Source of the DNA: Bradysia coprophila
Lineage: Eukaryota > Arthropoda > Insecta > Diptera > Sciaridae
Length of the DNA stretch: 64,000 nucleotides
Assembly (NCBI RefSeq): GCF_014529535.1
Contig: NW_023503608.1
Location: 806,001-870,000, forward strand
Direction: 5' to 3'
The notes beneath the pieces were generated by a model. It had not been told where the DNA came from. It did not search any database and was given only the letters and a program-made list of their open reading frames with translations. Position numbers and translations under genes: made by a program. Positions 47,479 through 59,706 of this stretch are shown here, piece by piece. Position 1 is the first letter of the stretch, and each line of letters opens with the position of its first letter.

Positions 47479-50400
47479 TTACAAATCAAACAAACTCTTC
47501 ATGTCATCAAGGGTCAATTTGACCGTCTTCCTCTTCGCGCCAGTCAGAACCTGGTTAGCGATTTGTAGTTTATTTTCCTGGATCTTTTCAATTCGCCGCT
47601 CAATGGTATCGTCGCATAAGAACCTGCGAAAAGAGAACCGTTTTTCAATTGATCATAACATCATTGCTGTTGATGTTTGCCTACTTGTAAATGGTAACTG
47701 GCTTCTTTTGTCCAATTCGATAAATTCGATCTTGTGCCTGACTTTCCAACTGTGGATTCCAGTGTGGGTCGATGAAGAACAAATGATTTGCGCCCACCAA
47801 GTTCAGACCAACGCCACCAGCAGTGAGTGATAATAGCATGACCTATCGACAATACAAAATTGTAAATTTCGGTATCAAACACTGGTCAATAACTCTTTTA
47901 TTTACTTGAACGGATGAACTGGTGCTGTTGAATTTGGTCACGATGTCGTTACGAGTGTCAATTTTCGTTTGGCCAGTAAGGGTGACAAATTTAATCCCCA
48001 ACCCGTTCAAATGTTCGCCAAGCATATTTAAAACAGTAGCGAATTGTGACACTACAATCCCTTTGTCGCCACTGGCAATCAATTTCTCTGTGATGAATTC
48101 AATGATTTTCTGGAACTAAAATTGAAAATTAGCGGCGGTTTTAAGTTACTTTCATAATATTTACCTTTGAACTCATTCGATTTTCATCGAAAACTGGATT
48201 CGATCGCAGCAACACCTTAGACGATGCCTTCGAAACGGTTTCGTCATCTTCATCGGCTGATCCGATCTTCAGTTGGCTTAGCTTCTCGAGTAAATCTACT
48301 TCGGGTACATTTTCTTCGTCACTGTCGTTTGTGTCGAATTCACCATCTGTAAGCATCTGAAAAGGTGAAATACAACTTAAAACGAGAAGCACAGGTATTC
48401 GTTAAGATTCACGGTCCACTAAAGGTGAGTGCCCGTGCTTGCCCGAATTTAGAAAAACAATCCGTCTCTAAATTACGACCGTTCCGAATATGGAAATCTT
48501 GCCCATTCCTAAACTGTGCCCGTTCAATTTAGGCCCGTGACCGAAAATTCGGTGTTGCCATGAGGCAGGGACGGTCCAAAATGAAAGACATTTTTCTCTT
48601 TTAGCAATAGAAGCGAAACAAACTTACGGCATTGATGAGACAAGGATGAATACAAATTTGTCGGAGCCGCAAAATGAGTATCAGTATATGATGTCCAGAA
48701 ATGGCCTCGGAATGTCCAGTCGCTTTCGAGATTTGTTGATGCAACTGTGCAAATTCGTTCTTTCGATCTCTATCAACTTCAATTGAGAAATTGTTGCGAG
48801 TTTCCTTCTGATGCAGGTATTCCGTGAACAAGGACTGCGAGTAAATCAACACTTTCTGGTACACGTTCATTTCGTCGGTTGACAGTTGCACGGGAACAAT
48901 AATCCGGGTTTTCTCCGGTAGCGAATCGATTTGACCGATTTGTTTTAAATCTTCTTTGGTGCGACGTAATAGCAACGCCTGTAACACTTGATTCAAACGT
49001 TCCTGCGATTTCGATGAAGTTTTACTGATCCACATTTTGAATGATGACAGGTCGTCGAATGGCCGACATTTTAAAAACTTCAACAGTGGAAACAGATCCA
49101 TCTCTTTGTTCTGTATCGGAGTGCCAGTCAAAAGCCAACGAGCTGAAGATTTCAATCTGCAACAAGCTACGGACTGTTTGCTCGTGTGATTGCGGATAAT
49201 GTGCGCTTCATCCAGAATGATTCGCTCCCATTTAACGGAAAATAAGGCGCCTTGCTGTAAGTCAAATGAAAAAGCAAAATTAAAATCTTCCGACAACGGC
49301 GGTTAAATTCAGAAAATGTGTTTACATTGTCGCATTCACTGGAAACGATACCATAAGTTGTAATGACCAGCTCGGCTTGGGACAGACGTCGTGGTTTCGT
49401 TTCACGATTGCTGCCATGATGTAGGACAACCGCTAGTGAGTTTTTCTTTACACGATTGGTGACTTCAGCCTGCCATTGGTACACAATACTGGCTGGACAC
49501 ACGACAAGGGTTCCGCCGTAGTAATACGATTCTGAAATAAAATTTGGCTCGTTATATACGGAAGCATCTGTTATCGACAGTAAACAAGAAAATAGCGCGA
49601 TGACCTACGGTCGAGGGGGAAACTACGCGAGCAAATACTGGGACAGACTATTGGCGTCAATAGAAGGAAATCGTGTACCAATAGCAAACAGATGGGACAA
49701 GACTTGCTCGCGTAGTTTTCCCCTCGTCAACTGTTAATGTGATCAGTAAAATTAATGTTAAAACAAATGAAGTAAAAGATTTTGAATGCAACAGTATTTT
49801 GAACAGCAGTGGAAACCGATTCAATGATTAAAAGCACTTTGTCATTTCTAAAAATTGTAACGGTGGCATCGATCTTTTGAAAATACTTATGGTAACAACC
49901 GTGCTGTTTGGAACAAAATCTTATAAAATGACCAAAATTCAGAAAAGATAAAAAAATTACACGAACTGAATTTGAAGCAACCTGACCTGAACCTGAATTT
50001 CTTAAACCTGTCAGGTACGGTTTCAGGTTGACCTGAAACTTTAGAAAATTTTAATTCAAATTTGTTAAAAACTTCAAGTCAACCTGAACCTGATGGTTTT
50101 ATTTCGTCCAAGACCCCAAACATATTTTTTTTTGAAAATTGCTCGATGCTTGTGTGCCTAACGAGATGTGGTCGAAAACCGAAAACATGAACTTTTCTTA
50201 TGGAGTTATCTACAGATACGTTACCGCTACTAGTCGAGCAAGGTGTCGTTGGAAAGGTTATTGCATGTAACGGAAAAGCAACAAAAACCGAAAAAAGATT
50301 TCTCCTGGTTACTACTGGTAACAGCTTTCCAATGACACGCAACACGCATTTGTAGTGACACGATGAATGAACCTTTGAAGTATAAAGAGGCTCGCATGCT

Positions 50401-52738
50401 ACAAACATCGAAACGATTACATCAAAAAAAAAATTCTCTGGACCATGTACGGCTCTTGTCTCATAATTTGGATATCAACGCACATAAACCAATACAAAAC
50501 AGCAAAATTCTGCTGAGACCAGTAGCAATCAGGAAAAACAGATTCGGTTGCTTTTCGGTTGCCGACGAACCTCTAGAAGCTCGCAACTTTTACACATATT
50601 TTCGACCGCCCATATCTCAAGGTTGATGAGCCTTTAACCCAAGAAGATCCTATTTTCCCCAAAATTACATGCAAATAAGGAAAGTGCATGTTTCAGGTTT
50701 TCAACCACTCTAGCTAAGTATTGAGAAATTTTCAAATGTTTTGGATTTTAGGAGCCAGACTCCCTGTCTTCACATGAAAATGTCTGCTGGAAAATGAGCC
50801 CGATTTAGGTACGTTTTCAAAAGAATCCCTCGAACGATTTACACAACCAAAACTAGAACAACCCGTAAATGCCGTATCGTACAACGACCAAATCAGAATC
50901 ATTTATTTGAAACGCTCGGAATATGGATTGTGAAAGCAGAAAAACTATTGATCAGTGAACCGAACAGCTAGTATAATATTTTGCAGCTCGCTGGTTAAAC
51001 TAACTGCAAACATTCATAAAGCATAGTCCTAAATAGATTGTTGTCACTGTACGCGGCTGTACAAAATTTTGACAAACGCTGCTTCTCCATTTAGTGGAAT
51101 TTGTATGATTTTATCGTCTTGTTATGGCTATCAGATGGCCAATGACAGGGTCAATTATAATCATCTCAATGAGATGAGGCAAGAAATAAAAAGAAACTCA
51201 CTTGCTGACGATCCCTTTGCTATCCAAGACGATTTACCCTCCTCAACTCGATCGTCATCGTCATCGTTATCGGAATCACTCGACTGGTCATCTTCTTCCG
51301 GGTCACTCGTATTCAATTTAGCAAGAATCAACGATATCATCGACATCGTCTTTCCAAGTCCCATGTCATCAGCTAAAATGCCTCCTTTCGGTTTCTGTTC
51401 TTCGCGCCATAACATCCAGGTCAGGGCGATTCGTTGATGCGGCATCAATTCAATTTTCAACTGTTTGGGATTGTCTGCAGAAAAATGAAATTTAAATTTT
51501 AAAACGGAAATGTGATATGAACAACAACTTTCATCGACTGACCTGCCATCTTATTTTCGTCGGGTTTGACATCCAGAGCTTTACACAAATTATCCATGCA
51601 TTTAACAGCCATTGATTGTTGGTAATTAAATGTCTCCATGCCAGTTTTGCCTATTGAACGATTGAGTACAGGTTATCAGTCAAACGTTAGCTTGACGTGT
51701 TTCACTTTCACCTTACCTAAATGGATCGGTTTCACATCATCCACCAACTGGGAAGCGTTGAGTTTGGAAGACGCAGATTGAGTAGATGACTCAGATTTAA
51801 TGCCCTGCATTTCTTTCTTAATGTTAAACTCCGACTTAATTCCGTTCTCAAATTTAACAATAGGTCTGGCACCAGACTCAGGCTTGAAAGCCATCTGTTG
51901 CTCTTTAACATTACCAGGTTCCGATTTAACGCCGGCCAGAAGTTTCATAGCTGGCTTTACATCCTCGTCCGGTGATTCATCTGAACTCTCTATTGTGTAG
52001 ATTTGGGAGTCTTTCTTGTCCAAATCATCATCATCTGTATCGCTGTCTACTATGTTGAATACTTCAGACGAAGCAACCGGTTTCGCCGATTCATTTTTAT
52101 TGCCCAATACCTTGGTCTGCGTTTTCAACTTGCTGGTAGCTTGAGCAGCTTTAGTAGAGTTTGATGGTCCAACGTACTCATTGCCAGACATGTTTATCTC
52201 TGAAGTTTCAAAATTGCTGGAATCCTCGCGTGCTTTAGCAGATTTCGATGGTCCCATGGACTCATTGCCAGACAAATTTATCTCCGAAGTTTCAAATTTG
52301 CTGGAATCTTCGTGTGCATTAGAAGATGTTAGCAGTCTGGCGGCATGCGACTCATTACCAGACAAGTCTATCTCTGAAGTTTCAAGCTTGCTAGAAGAAT
52401 CATGTGCTCTAAGTGATCCGGAATGCTTAGAGGCAAATGATGATTCTGTTTCCTCGCTACCGTCAATTGATTCGGCTAAATTGGCAGCATCAGTGTCGTC
52501 TAAGGTATCACCACCAAGGCTTGCCTTAGTCGAACTATCATTTAAGGAATCGTCGACCGATGAATTCTCAATGATTTCATTGTCGGTGTCGGTTTCGTTC
52601 AATGTTTCGTCAATGTTGATACTTGTATCGGTGCTATATGATGAGTTATCTGTAAAAATAGACGATGGCGCATTTGAGATGTGATAGTGTACACTGACTG
52701 TGCTTCAGTTTATTACCTGTTAAAATTGAATCATCCAT
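47479..52738 (-). CDS. lds: Transcription termination factor 2 / lodestar, SNF2-family ATPase, 10 exons, 957 aa
   Basis: A nuclear DNA-dependent ATPase that releases RNA polymerase II transcripts, notably at mitosis. Exons: 52738-52717, 52649-51717, 51650-51543, 51474-51202, 49531-49326, 49254-48628, 48356-48165, 48115-47906, 47842-47685, 47623-47479; GT..AG throughout and phases agree, 2874 nt. Residues 1 to about 340 are Ser/Asp/Glu-rich and disordered-looking, with repeats of [12 protein letters not shown]. The ATPase core follows: [11 protein letters not shown], Walker A in ADDMGLGKT near 389, DEAH near 529, LTGTPIQN near 557. An acidic insert (about 725-785) precedes the helicase C domain: [22 protein letters not shown] near 863 and [11 protein letters not shown] near 893. 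The end is [12 protein letters not shown]. Intron 4 (1.67 kb) holds repeats. The family name is secure from the order of motifs and tail; orthology is my inference. Confidence 0.92.
49612..49726. mobile_element. 115-bp MITE in lodestar intron 4
   Basis: CGAGGGGGAAACTACGCGAG and the inverse CTCGCGTAGTTTTCCCCTCG differ at one position over about 24 bp with CAA inside. It has no ORF and lies between exons 4 and 5. Confidence 0.6.
50100..50850. repeat. Decayed repeat related to the hAT-like element interior
   Basis: GAAAACCGAAAAC.TGAACTTTTCTTA, CGATGCTTGTGTGCCTA, and near 50790 TGGAAAATGAGCCCGATTTA followed by TTTTCAAAAGAATCCCTC resemble blocks of 17200-17400 and 39180-39360. Similarity is patchy. 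It lies in lodestar intron 4. Confidence 0.4.
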
Positions 52739-54869
52739 GATCAGGCGATAGAATCTGCAAAGGTAAATAAATTTGGATTTTGAAAAACGGTTAGTCAATT
52801 AAGTGAATGTAATTCATTAGTAAACTGGCTAATGATAAAGTGCCTGGTTACTAACACATGACTGGGCTATTTCATTTTGCAATGAAATAACCTTCAAATA
52901 GATTGAAATCCTGACGAACGTTCAGGAAGGAACAAATTGTTGTACGAAATTTTTTTACTCACAAATTGGTTGGGAAAAGGCAGACAGAAGCACACTTAAT
53001 TAAATTAAATCACAGAACATGGACGTCTCAAAATGAAAAATTTGACTAGCACGTCATACAGTAACTGCACTATTTTAAATAATGAAAAGAATAAAATTTT
53101 ATTCAGAACTTCTCTTTTTGTTCGTTGAGATCGTATGAACGTTTCTTTTTGTTTTGAAAGAAAAATGAGTCGGAGCAGCCGTTGAAAAATATTTTGTTCA
53201 TTTCTTCACAGCCATCGTTGTTCACAAAGCACTTGAATATTAGAAGGTATTCTGTTATCAAAAAGTATGAAGCTTTTTTTCTTAAATGTAAATGATTGAT
53301 GGTTAATAATAATCCCTTGACTATGCAATTTCGCTTATTAATTCTATAAAAAATAGCTAAGATTGATGAAGTTGTCGCGAATTCCACGAAACTTCAATCA
53401 AGTATCTCTTTGAATAAATGATGGAATTTGTTTATGTACTGTCCGTTTGACAAGAGGATCGCCACGGTTCAGCAGGGGGTTTTGAACATTTGTTTTTTAC
53501 ACGTTGGCACACGTGCTCTTGTCAGATTCAAGATTCTTTTTACGAAGGTTACGCTGATTATACTTTGTGAAAAAGGCCAATACCTTGCAAATATGTCACA
53601 TCTTGGACAGAATTTAACACTGCAATATCTGCAACATGAAAAAACTAAATGTTCGAAACCCCCTGAAACCCCGTGCTTCCACCTACGTGATATACACAAA
53701 CTAGGTGAGCCAATCTTAATTCATTGAGAATGGATGAAGTGGGCGATAAGTTCGTAGGTGCAACTTATTGTCAGAATAAATACAGAAATTGAACGGGCAG
53801 GGCGCCCTAAGTATTGTGTTTATTTTCAAAGTAATTCGAAGCCGCATCGAATCAAGGTTCTGAAAGAACAGGTTAAGACAGCCACGAAGGCGGTTGACAC
53901 CGAAATCGATAAACACACTCAGTACAGATTGTGTGTGAAATCAACTTGAAGAAAATGTTTTTTACGAAAATCTGGAATTTCGTGTTACGTTGCCTTTTTT
54001 CATATAAACTTCATAACCGCTGAACTCAATTTCGAACAGAAGTAAACATCTTTCGCAACACTTCTTTAGGCAAAACATGTTATATGAACAGTCAACGCAC
54101 TTCAAACATGAGTGGTACTCTAAATAGAGTACTGAAACGGGACAGTGTATCGAACAAATTTTGGTACTGTAAAAAATTTCGACAATTTTTCCATACGTAA
54201 CAGTACTCTATTTGGCAGGTGTCATTAAAAGCACGTTAGCTTGAAGTGCATTGGAACAGTTGAATATGAATACACAACGGTAACACTCAAGAGAGGTTGG
54301 TTAGTCTGTCTTTTATTCTGTGCTCCAGACCCATCGGTTTATATATGTTTGTTGAGAGAGTGTGTGTCATCTCTTGCTTCTTTCAGCGCTCCCACAGTGT
54401 CCTACTTTTCTACTTTGTCCTACGTAGGGCACTTCAAGGACTTTAATTAAGTAACAATCAAGCGGATTTTGAGCTCTAAAAGTAAATTAAAATAATTTTC
54501 GACCCAACTTCATACGATTATTGGCTTAGATTATCAGAGATGAAAGATATTCTTGGACATATTAAATATCCTGTTATTTCGCGACTGGCAAAAGCGTGTT
54601 TTTGTTTGAGGCACGCAAATGCTGTATTCAGCACAAACCTTCTGCAAAATAAATAGTCGATACAAGGAACAACAGCCAGGCAAGGATCGTATTGATGCAT
54701 AAATATATTCCCATAACTGATCGTTTGCTGTCACTTTGTCACAAACTATCAGGTTTATTTAGATCTTCAAAAATTCTAAGCTGAAAAGAGCTGATCGTGA
54801 ACATAAGGACATAAAAGCGAAGGAAGACAATATAAGGGAAATCGGTAGATCAAATGTTTGAGTAAAGCT
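52739..54869. other. Upstream of lodestar, otherwise unassigned
   Basis: Several short ORFs; one at 53758-53949 is hydrophilic (IKVLKEQVKTATKAVDTEID) but has no start context or partner exon. No feature I can support. Confidence 0.4.
53103..53290 (-). other. Short cysteine-containing ORF, uncertain exon
   Basis: After TTTTTGATAACAG the minus strand stays open and reads EYLLIFKCFVNNDGCEEMNK, then IFFNGCSDSFFFQNKKKRSY and a basic end before a stop at 53103. The regular cysteines could mark the last exon of a small secreted protein. I recognise no family and cannot find the upstream exons. It may be chance. Confidence 0.15.
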
Positions 54870-55076
54870 GTAAATTCACGGCAGAGTAAAATAAACCAGG
54901 CAGGAGCGGTTCATTTTTAAAACGTCAAATAAGCAAGCAAATAAGGGACCTAATACACTGTATAAAAATGTACTCAAATGAACACTGACATGAAAATAAG
55001 ACTACTATATTATTCAGGTCCCTAGTCAAATCAAGCGCTGCTGCCTGGTTTACTTTACTCTGATGTGTGTAAATTC
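54870..55076. mobile_element. MITE with CAGAGTAAA..ends
   Basis: CAGAGTAAAATAAACCAGGC (54882) pairs with GCCTGGTTTACTTTACTCTG (ending 55062). GTAAATTC occurs a few bases outside on both sides (54870-54877 and 55069-55076), a possible 8-bp duplication if the true termini lie slightly further out. Confidence 0.55.
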
Positions 55077-55187
55077 GAACGGAACCGTGGAAATAATTGA
55101 ATTGATTAAGGCACATGCAGTTCTAACAGCCAGCGAACGAAGACGAAAATCTAAGAATTGAAAAAACAGAAACCGTAAATAGAAAAA

Positions 55188-55373
55188 TAGTTATTTATGC
55201 AATCGAGCTGCAAAGTACTTTATTAAAGGGCCTATCTAGTTAATATTTTATAATTTAAAATAGGCCGTTTGTCATAATAAACATCGTGAGCATAATAAAG
55301 TACTTTGCATTGAGTCAAATACAACATTTTATGCCACAGAGGCATCTAAAGTTTGTAGTGGCATAAATAACTA
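55188..55373. mobile_element. MITE with two nested pairs of inverted repeats
   Basis: The outer pair is TAGTTATTTATGC..GCATAAATAACTA. The inner pair is TGCAAAGTACTTTATTA (near 55210) and TAATAAAGTACTTTGCA (near 55300). It sits about 300 bp upstream of the GDP-fucose synthase start. Confidence 0.55.
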
Positions 55374-55676
55374 CTTTCAACCATAGTTGGAATGTCTGTT
55401 ATTTTCTTTAATAAATCTCAAGAAATGTCCTACATGTCCTGCGGTACATCCGGTGAACAATTTTCCAGACTCATCGTCTGATCAACCTAGCCGACGACAC
55501 CTTAGCAGTGACGCGTCAGCAAATGTAATCGGTAATGAAGTTGAATCATTCCGATCAGCCGACAGCACTGATGCTTAATGTCAAAACTGTCAAAAACAGT
55601 ACACGACGACTGACAAGTATCCACATATTCAGAAAACGAAATAATTTAACAGTAAAGTCCAAAACAATCCTACGAA

Positions 55677-56881
<1,205 letters not shown>

Positions 56882-57059
56882 ATTGAATTTTGGAAATTAA
56901 ATGGAACGATGTTGACGTTACTGTGATGTTTTTTATACACCCATGTCATCCATGTCGAATTCATCTGTTATCGATAACGACGATAGAAATAATGACAAGC
57001 TCCGGGTAATATGGTCCTTTATATGGATGTTAAAAAATTGAAGTACAAGATTTGAGATT

Positions 57060-57125
57060 GGAAAATACTTTGATCGATGTAGGTAATAGACCCGATAATA
57101 ATACTGGTCATATGTCTGCCGTCTG
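57060..57125 (+). repeat. Dispersed short repeat member
   Basis: AAAATACTTTGATCGATGTA, then GGTAATAGACCCGATAATAA and CTGGTCATATGTCTGCCGTC. This is the best match to the reverse-oriented copy at 47216-47280 (TTTGATCGATGGAAGTAATA ... TAATATGCTTGCCGTCTG). Confidence 0.55.
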
Positions 57126-58814
57126 TTAAATAGTTCACCTGGGATATCAAGGTGGTTTAAGAATGGACCGCAAATCTCGAGTACTTATTGACTTATCGAC
57201 CTCCGACATATTACTGTCGACCATGCCATTCTGCCTCAATGATTCTTTTCCAAGCTCATCACAAATGAAAACAAATAAAGAAAACGCTTTCAAAGACAGA
57301 AATCTCTCAGCTCCTTGCCACTTAAACAAATTATAAGACCTGAGAAAGATTCTCTGCAGTTCAAAACTTTACTTGTACGACTAATCCCACCAAATTAATG
57401 GTCGAACTCTCATGTTGTCGGAACAAGGGTTGCAACATGTAAAAAGGGAAACAAAAATTACTGCAGCTCACTAGTCAACCAAAATTTTGATTTAATTTTA
57501 CCAGCCTTAAACGAGACGGATATAATTCTGTTAGACAGATCTGGGTACGCTGATTCCAGAAATTCGATCCACTGGCTGGTATCAATGCGATGCTCAATTT
57601 TTAAATCGATTTTTTCGCTATAGAGTGTGACATAGATCTAGTTTTCAAAAGAGGTATCGTTGGAGAGGTGAAGGAAATTACAGGTTATCGTAGCAACAGC
57701 ACCCTTCAATGTACGCAATACCCTAAAAATTGGTATTAAAATCAATTAGATTACAGTCTCGGCAAACTACGAATAGAACTGGGTGTGGATTTTCAAGTCA
57801 TTAAAATCGATCCATCCTAATCTCAACGCACTGTTCTTAAAGGTAAGTGGTTTGCCATATAAGTTAATTTAGATAAGACTCGTGTTTGGTCTGCCTACTC
57901 AAGACCTGATAACGTAAGATCTGGAAATGGACACGATCACTTCAAGCGAAAGTGATCATAGTCCTCAACAGCCAAATAGAGTCCATCTAAATAATTCTTG
58001 TTTATAGGGTTTTACAGTTTCGGAAAACTTCGACTTACACTTAACAAAATTAACTAATTATCACATTTTCGTTTTCAACAGATTCTACGTAATTTCTAGA
58101 TCCACAAATTTGACAGTCTAGATATTGAATGATTATTTGGTTTTTTTGGTCGTTATACATGTGCGACAAAAAATTCGACTGGGAAAAAATTCAAAAATTG
58201 CATTCAATATAACAGCTGTCAGAATCTGTGGGACTAGTAATATCAGATCCCACATAAAACAAAAATGTGATTAATTCGTAATTTTTCACAATTGTATTTA
58301 GCGAAAAGATGGTAAAACAATGAAGTAAAAGATTTTCATTTCAATCAGTTGAAAGTATGTGTGTGTAATATCAAGTAACAGGTAATCGCTAATCATATTC
58401 TTCTCTTCTTCCGTCTGTAAAGGAAACATGACAACATTAAAAATATCGATATCCTACTCTGCCATAAGTTGAGGGTTGGACAACGGCAGTCACAGAGAAC
58501 GGACGTGTTTATGCGTTGCTCTCTAAAAGTGTTTCTTTTGTGTGGCTGTGTGTGAATTCATTTTCGATTTTGTCTAATTTCTGTGCCAACTTTTACGGCT
58601 TTGGTGTTTTTATTTTGCTGTAATGTTTAAATGGTGAAATTATTTTAAAGGTTTTATTAACGAAGTCAAAGTGTTGTTCTCGTAGGTCATTTTCTCTTTG
58701 ATCAATAAAGTCGTTCTCGCCTCATTGTGCGATATCAACAATTGTGTTATTTCCTTTGTTATTTAACATGTGCTTCGTGGCGTCGGTTTACGGATTAACA
58801 ATCGACTCTACCAG
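57126..58814. other. Non-coding, nothing firm
   Basis: Contains ACAATGAAGTAAAAGATTTT at 58317, one of the short dispersed repeats. No gene seen. Confidence 0.5.
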
Positions 58815-58897
58815 AAGCTAATGCTAAATTACGTGCTCGATTAATGTACGAAAATGACACATTGCCGTATGGCATCTGGCAGTCAATTTTAGTGCAG
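58815..58897 (+). other. Possible orphan exon
   Basis: Between CTCTACCAG and CAG|GTAAGG the plus strand is open and reads ANAKLRARLMYENDTLPYGI then WQSILVQ. Both splice sites are good. No family recognised and no neighbouring exon identified. Confidence 0.2.
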
Positions 58898-59170
58898 GTA
58901 AGGTACAAACGCTTCGGGTTCTCATTTGACACCCCAAAACCACATAGCAAATTTTTACAAATTTGCTGTGGTACAATCCCAAGATACAGAAACTATCTTG
59001 TACTCCAAAATGACCGCGAGGTTTAACAGATCTATTGATTGATACGTTGTATGGATGTCAAGGGATATGACGAAATACGAATCATTCAGACGCTACAACC
59101 TGCAACGCCAGAACGAGTTCAGTCACATGGTGGCATGGCGATTTATACGAAGAGGCAACTCATGGCCTAT

Positions 59171-59575
59171 GGTGATTAGACACTTGCTATTACCTAAAAC
59201 TAATAGCCGTAACCGTAACAAAGTCGGAAATATCAAAAAACCCAACATTCGCTTTCTCCATAAAAGAAACCATATCGACATAATGTCAATAGTAGAAAGA
59301 GCTACAACATGACAATGTTGATAGCGCCATCTTTGGGAAAATGTACAGGTCAATTAGTGATGGTTGTGGTATTCGCATACCACCCACGGCTTGGAGAATT
59401 CACAACGTATGGGACGTTAACACACGGTCGATTTGTGAACAATCTAAGTCGGGAGAGATACGATGTAAAATCACAGTCCATATGATCAAGAGACTTGTAC
59501 AATAGCACAACAGGCCCATCTGAGGCTTAGGTGCTGGGCTTACACCCTCCCATCTAATCTAATCTAATCTAATCT
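59171..59575 (+). mobile_element. tRNA-derived SINE, copy 2 (head missing)
   Basis: It matches the reverse complement of 30868-31260: ACCGTAACAAAGTCG, GACATAATGTCAAT, GCGCCATCT, TTAGTGATGGTTGTGGT, GAATTCACAACGTATGGGAC, AGCACAACAGGCCCATCTGA (AGCACAACAGGCCCACTAGA in copy 1) and GCTTAGGTGCTGGGCT occur in order. The tail is (AATCT)n. The tRNA-like head is absent, so this copy is 5'-truncated. Confidence 0.78.
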
Positions 59576-59615
59576 GCCATAAGTTTCTTCCAAGGTGAAA
59601 TGAAATGTCAAACCG

Positions 59616-59706
59616 TCATCCATAGAAGTATAACCTCAACATTATTAATAATGAAAATGTCAAAATAACAAAAGAGAAAAGTTGTGGTTATGGTTCTATG
59701 GATGAC
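59616..59706. repeat. Inverted repeat GTCATCCATAGAA..TTCTATGGATGAC
   Basis: The 13-bp ends are perfect and TATAACCTCAAC pairs with GTTGTGGTTATG further in. Probably a 91-bp miniature element. Confidence 0.5.

Noticed and set aside
53428..53949. Protein-coding gene on the plus strand near 53.5-53.9 kb
   Set aside because: The two open frames are in different frames with no supporting splice sites, start context or recognisable domain.
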